Positions 59,921-64,000 of a stretch of 64,000 bases of DNA are shown here, one piece after another. The translations under genes were made by a program, and so were the position numbers. Each line of letters opens with the position of its first letter. The stretch's first letter is position 1. The notes under the pieces were generated by a model that saw only the letters and a program-made list of their open reading frames with translations, had not been told where the DNA came from and searched no databases. Source of the DNA: an uncultured Bacteroides sp. (GTDB lineage Bacteria > Bacteroidota > Bacteroidia > Bacteroidales > Bacteroidaceae); assembly GCF_963676325.1 (NCBI RefSeq), contig NZ_OY781099.1, forward strand, positions 2,480,001-2,544,000, read 5' to 3'.

Positions 59921-60229
59921 AAACTATCCGGTATTATGGAAGATCAGATGAGTAATCCCGAACTTAACGTAGATTACCTTGTGAACTGCTTCAACCTGAG
60001 CCGCACCAATTTCTTTCACAAGCTGAAATCACTGACAGGTCTTTCCCCCATTTTGTATATTAAAGAGGTACGTATGCAGAAGGCAGCCGCACTGGTAAGG
60101 GAAAAAGAAAATTCAATCGCAGAAGTTGCCTATATGGTAGGCTTCAGCGATCCGCATTATTTCAGCAAATGTTTCAAATCCTTCTGGGGAGTGAATGCAA
60201 CCGATTTTGCCAGACAGCAGGGAGAATAA
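59921..60229 (+). pseudogene. Truncated AraC-type HTH, 3' remnant of a regulator (probably a hybrid two-component sensor)
   Basis: The frame is open from the very edge of the IS (59921, KLSGI) to the stop at 60229, with an internal ATG at 59936. The sequence is an AraC HTH_18 domain: MSNPELNVDYLVNCFNLSRTNFFHKLKSLTGLSPILYIKEVRMQKAAALVREKENSIAEVAYMVGFSDPHYFSKCFKSFWG. The line SNPELNVDYL plus SRTNFFHKLKSLTGLSP is that of hybrid two-component regulators. The 5' part is not on the left side of the IS, so most of the gene was deleted. It may still be read from an IS promoter, but as a lone HTH it is probably non-functional. Confidence 0.85.
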
Positions 60230-60279
60230 ACCACCAGAAAATAAATACGACATCATATTTCAACTTAGATAATTTATAT

Positions 60280-63200
60280 TTAATTTATTCCTTTGTACTC
60301 ACTGGGCACTATTCCAAAATGTTTTTTAAACGTTACAGAGAAGTGAGATAACGTAGTAAACCCAGTCATATCAGCAATCTCTGAGATGGTATATTTTCCT
60401 TCAGAGATCAATTCTGCAGCACGGTTTAATTTGTATTTTTTAAAGAAAACACCCGGGTTTTCACCAGTCAGTCCCTTTATTTTATAGTACAATTTGGTGC
60501 GAGATATCTTTAACCGTGCTGTCATATGGATTATATCTAATTCCGTATTAGAGAGTTCAGATTCCATTAAGTGGTAAAGATCGGTCATAAATGCATTATC
60601 CTGAGGAGAAAGAACATTTTTTGAAATATTGTTTGTCTGAGTAGTACTTCCTAGAATATTACGTATTTTTTCCCTGTTTTTAAGTTGTGACTTGATAAGT
60701 GCCAGCAAATAACTCGGATCAAACGGCTTGGTTACATAAGCATCAGCGCCAATATCCAGGCCTTCAATCTGATTTTCAACAGTTGTTTTAGCCGTTACCA
60801 GAATAACCGGAATATGACATAACAACAAATCTTCTTTTATTTGACGACAAAGTTGATATCCATCAACACCAGGCATAACAACATCACTTAATATCAAATC
60901 CGGCACTTCTTCATTTATGGCTTCAAATGCACTATTCGCATCAAAACGGCAAATAACATTATAATAAGATGATAACATCGCTTTTAAATAATAGGCCACC
61001 TCAGTATCATCATCAACTACCAATAAAGTCTGTTGTTTTCCTGTCGAATCTAAACTCTCTTCCTTTTTATTTTGCTCTTTGTCCGATAAAGGAAATACAT
61101 CTTCCTGTGTTCCTTGTTCCACGGATTGTTCCTCTTCAGTATAGGAGATCTCATTTATCGGAAGAATGAGGGTAAATATGGCACCATTGCCAACTTTACG
61201 ATTACTAGCCTTAAGATAGCCATGATGTAGTTCCGCAAGACTACGTGCATAATAAAGGCCAATACCTGTTCCCCAGTTATAGGTTCCTTCCGATTGATCC
61301 TCCACTTGATAATATCTCATGAAAATTTTCTCCATTTGATTTTCCGGAATGCCTTTACCCGTATCGGTCACCGTTATCTTAATATATTGTATATCTACGT
61401 CTTTATCTGTGAGCGAAAATTGTTTTGAGGCATCATCTCTGGTTATAACATCAAAATCTATATCGATTTTTCCACCTATAGGCGTAAATTTGAGTGCATT
61501 GGACAATAAGTTTCCCATTATCTTATCTACTTTATCTTCGTCTAACCAGAGAATAAACGTATCTTCCAAACCAAATGTGCTTAATGTAATATTCTTGTTT
61601 TGCGCATTTACTTTAAAAACATCTGTCAATTGTTGCAAAATAGAAATAATATCCATTCGCTTTACTTTCAATCGTAATGTATCGTTCTCAAGTTTATTAA
61701 AGTCCATTAACTGATTGACAAGTTTCAACATTCTGTTCACGCTGCGTTGCACTATATAAAGTAACTTTTTATTTTCTCCTTTTATTTCAGGGCTATCGCA
61801 CATTTGTGCAACAGGTCCTGAAATCATAGTCAACGGAGTACGAAATTCGTGAGAGATATTGGCAAAAAAACTCATATTCATTTTATTCACGCGTTGCTCC
61901 TGAACTTTTTCCTGTTCTGCGCGCAAAGTAGCTTCCTTTTCCGTTTTAATACGCAGATAAGCGCTAAAAAAGAAATAAATGATGCCCGTTGTCACAATAA
62001 AGTAGATACAGTACGCCCACCATGTTGCCCATGGTGCAGGTGAGACCGTTAGTTGTATAGAATTTTCAGCTTCTACTATGGTTTTATCATTATTCGTAAT
62101 CTTCACTTTAAATGTATATGTTCTTGCCGGCAGATTAGCATAATATGCCTCACGATTACTACCTGCATCAATCCAATACTTGTCAAAACCTTCTAATTTG
62201 TAACAGTAATGCACTCGTTCGTATTCGCAATAATCCAACGCAGCAAACGATATACTAAAACTATTCTGATCATGATCCAAATGAATATCCGGTTTGTAAG
62301 ACAAATGCTTGTCAATACAAGACTCATTTTGCGGACGTATCAGCTTATTGTGAATCTTTAGGTCTTCGAATAACAAAGGTATATTCCGTTTAAATGTCAC
62401 ATCTATGGGATCGAAAACTGTCAACCCATGTGTACCACCAAACACCAGAGCACCATTAGGAAGCCGGCACGAAGTCCGCTCGTAAAACTGATTGCCACCA
62501 ATACCGTCCGCTGCATAATAACTGGTAAATTTGCCTACTGTCCTGTCATACTTATATAAGCCATATTGCGTACTTACCCAAATATTTCCTTGCCTATCTT
62601 CCTCAATACTACAAATATCTGTACATGAAATGCCTGGTATCGGATACATCCTTTTTGTGGAGGGAGAATAACGCATCAGCCCATTACTCACCGTACCTAT
62701 CCATATATCGCCTTTCATATCTTCATAAAGTATAGTGGGAATAAATACAGAGCGGGGAATACAAGTCTTTATATCTTCTATTGATATTTTGAGTTCTTTT
62801 GGTTTCCAGGTATTTGGGTCAACCAACTGCATTGAATGACTGAAAGCAGCAAATAAAATTTTACCTGTACTTAATGGAAGCATACCCGGAATAAATATAA
62901 ACCCTTTCTTATAGAGTTGAATTGGTTTGAATTTTGTTTCTCCTTGTCGTAAGGCATAAACAAATTCACTGGCTGCGCTTACCCAAATAGTATTGTTACG
63001 ATCCTGAGTAATACACATAGGGAACAGAATGGGATAAGTAGCTTCAACCTGCAACACGCCGTTCCTATATCGGCATCGCATCACTTTATTAGAAGAAACA
63101 ACCATCCATATTGCATTACTTTCATCTACAAAGAGATAGCTGACATCATGATTTTCCTGTTTATCCTGCGGAAGAATTTTCTGCATATTAATCTTTTCTA

Positions 63201-64000
63201 CCTTCCTGCTGTCCAGATCGTACATATACAATCCGTCCGTTAAGGTAGAAATCCATAAATGCTTTTCTTTATCAATGGCTACAGCCACTACAGATTTCTG
63301 TTTCACACATGAGCAAAGATAATTATTGTTATTGAATCGTTTTTTATAATTATAGCGAACAACATAACCCTGATCTACCGAACCAATCCACAAGTTTTTC
63401 TGCGAATCTGTAAACATTTTGCTTATTTTAAAATGTGGAACTTCAAATGGAAAGCCATTTTCATCCTGATGAATTACAATGCCTTCAATGTAATTGTAGA
63501 GAAACATACCGTTCTCTGTAGTGTTTATTAGCAAACTGTTGTTCTCGTAAGGATAGATATAATTGATGGTAGATTGAGACAAAACCGGATGGTTTCGGAT
63601 AACCTTCGGAACATTTATATATTTTCGTGTACGTGTATCAAAAACCGACAATGAGTTTTCTCCCACCAGCCATAACTCACCATTATCTCGCATATATGAG
63701 TAAAAAACATAATGTTTTGTAGGGATAGAATCTTCCAGTTTTATTGTAGATGAATTGTAACATCTCAAAGCTAGCGGATTAACTGCCCACAGCCTATTAT
63801 TGTTGTCTATGTGACATCTTCCGTTAAAGGTCCCTTGTGGATCAAAAGCCTTGATAACACAGTCAAATCGTTTTTTTTCTGAATTATACACACAGAGCTG
63901 AACAACCATGTTCAGGAAAATCTTTCCATTTTTATCTTCCAGAAACTGTGTTCCGTTTTGGTTGGGAATAGTTATCGGTATACGTTGAAAATTATCTTTA
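60280..64000 (-). CDS. Hybrid two-component system sensor-regulator, 5' end beyond the right edge
   Basis: The frame is open to the window edge, 30 codons beyond the internal ATG at 63909, so the start lies outside. Numbering from that ATG: two-component-propeller repeats (~1-540; for example GDIWIGTVSNGLMRYSPSTKRMYPI and GNIWVSTQYGLYKYD), a Y_Y_Y domain (~555-625), a transmembrane helix (~630-650), HisKA with His687 (NISHEFRTPLTMI), HATPase with NLLSNALKFTP and GTGIGLYYARSL, a receiver domain (~960-1080, phospho-Asp1009 in LILSDVVMP), and a C-terminal AraC HTH (~1120-1209). Such proteins sense glycan pieces and switch on polysaccharide-utilisation loci. The target locus is probably beyond the right edge. 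Confidence 0.95.
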   Translation of the reverse strand, partial: KDNFQRIPITIPNQNGTQFLEDKNGKIFLNMVVQLCVYNSEKKRFDCVIKAFDPQGTFNGRCHIDNNNRLWAVNPLALRCYNSSTIKLEDSIPTKHYVFYSYMRDNGELWLVGENSLSVFDTRTRKYINVPKVIRNHPVLSQSTINYIYPYENNSLLINTTENGMFLYNYIEGIVIHQDENGFPFEVPHFKISKMFTDSQKNLWIGSVDQGYVVRYNYKKRFNNNNYLCSCVKQKSVVAVAIDKEKHLWISTLTDGLYMYDLDSRKVEKINMQKILPQDKQENHDVSYLFVDESNAIWMVVSSNKVMRCRYRNGVLQVEATYPILFPMCITQDRNNTIWVSAASEFVYALRQGETKFKPIQLYKKGFIFIPGMLPLSTGKILFAAFSHSMQLVDPNTWKPKELKISIEDIKTCIPRSVFIPTILYEDMKGDIWIGTVSNGLMRYSPSTKRMYPIPGISCTDICSIEEDRQGNIWVSTQYGLYKYDRTVGKFTSYYAADGIGGNQFYERTSCRLPNGALVFGGTHGLTVFDPIDVTFKRNIPLLFEDLKIHNKLIRPQNESCIDKHLSYKPDIHLDHDQNSFSISFAALDYCEYERVHYCYKLEGFDKYWIDAGSNREAYYANLPARTYTFKVKITNNDKTIVEAENSIQLTVSPAPWATWWAYCIYFIVTTGIIYFFFSAYLRIKTEKEATLRAEQEKVQEQRVNKMNMSFFANISHEFRTPLTMISGPVAQMCDSPEIKGENKKLLYIVQRSVNRMLKLVNQLMDFNKLENDTLRLKVKRMDIISILQQLTDVFKVNAQNKNITLSTFGLEDTFILWLDEDKVDKIMGNLLSNALKFTPIGGKIDIDFDVITRDDASKQFSLTDKDVDIQYIKITVTDTGKGIPENQMEKIFMRYYQVEDQSEGTYNWGTGIGLYYARSLAELHHGYLKASNRKVGNGAIFTLILPINEISYTEEEQSVEQGTQEDVFPLSDKEQNKKEESLDSTGKQQTLLVVDDDTEVAYYLKAMLSSYYNVICRFDANSAFEAINEEVPDLILSDVVMPGVDGYQLCRQIKEDLLLCHIPVILVTAKTTVENQIEGLDIGADAYVTKPFDPSYLLALIKSQLKNREKIRNILGSTTQTNNISKNVLSPQDNAFMTDLYHLMESELSNTELDIIHMTARLKISRTKLYYKIKGLTGENPGVFFKKYKLNRAAELISEGKYTISEIADMTGFTTLSHFSVTFKKHFGIVPSEYKGIN

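Overview
The window is a stretch of AT-rich Bacteroidales chromosome, most like the genus Bacteroides. Three things point there. Most genes lack Shine-Dalgarno sequences and are preceded by the Bacteroidetes -7 box TAnnTTTG. The gene content is typical (DUF5686 protein, Plug-like DUF5103 protein, hybrid two-component system, HU-like proteins, IorAB-PaaK). An rplT-linked RNA matches my recollection of the Bacteroidales-1 RNA. Species cannot be named from the sequence alone.

Layout. 0-8 kb: 3' end of a MATE transporter, an OmpA-type lipoprotein, mtgA, a DUF5103 (type IX Plug-like) protein, a carboxyltransferase of the oxaloacetate/pyruvate carboxylase class, an ECF sigma factor, a TRIC-like channel and wecB. 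8-19.5 kb: a MarR regulator with a four-domain CoA-disulfide reductase fusion, a D-2-hydroxyacid dehydrogenase, rarA, a DUF5686 protein, a GT2 glycosyltransferase, a FemAB/GNAT-like protein and a beta-propeller lipoprotein. 20-25 kb: the phosphate module, with pstS divergent from pstC-pstA-pstB-phoU and an 11-bp-phased Pho-box-like array in front of pstS. 25-37 kb: glnS, TPR protein, tpx, tRNA-Thr, a nucleotide-sugar dehydrogenase, a secreted endonuclease, mltG and the iorA-iorB-paaK-xpt run. 37-45 kb: a 1.25-kb non-coding block, a structured RNA (Bacteroidales-1/6S-like), thrS-infC-rpmI-rplT, a large TPR protein and ruvX-def. 45-54 kb: OmpA protein, tRNA-Ser, SPOR and lipocalin-like lipoproteins, SDR, HU-like protein, DEAD helicase, three small envelope genes, alkaline phosphatase and manA. 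54-64 kb: an accessory segment with an HxlR regulator, esterase, FrnE-type DsbA and an Old Yellow Enzyme relative, then an intact ISL3 element abutting a truncated AraC/hybrid-sensor remnant, and finally a hybrid two-component sensor running off the right edge.

The most unusual signal is in the intergenic DNA. At least five loci carry short arrays of palindromic words repeated at exactly 22 bp (two helical turns): TGTAC arrays at 13.9 and 37.0 kb, GTSTAGAS arrays at 31.5 and 48.8 kb, and a GGGTTCAC array at 57.6 kb. A further family (GTRGCA/TGCYAC words with fixed 7-, 20- and 30-bp spacings) occurs three times, at 8.2, 54.0 and 57.8 kb. A GCTAGATC cluster lies at 37.2-37.6 kb inside a segment bounded by a 26-bp direct repeat. 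These are not coding, are not CRISPR arrays and are not simple terminators. I know of no description of them.
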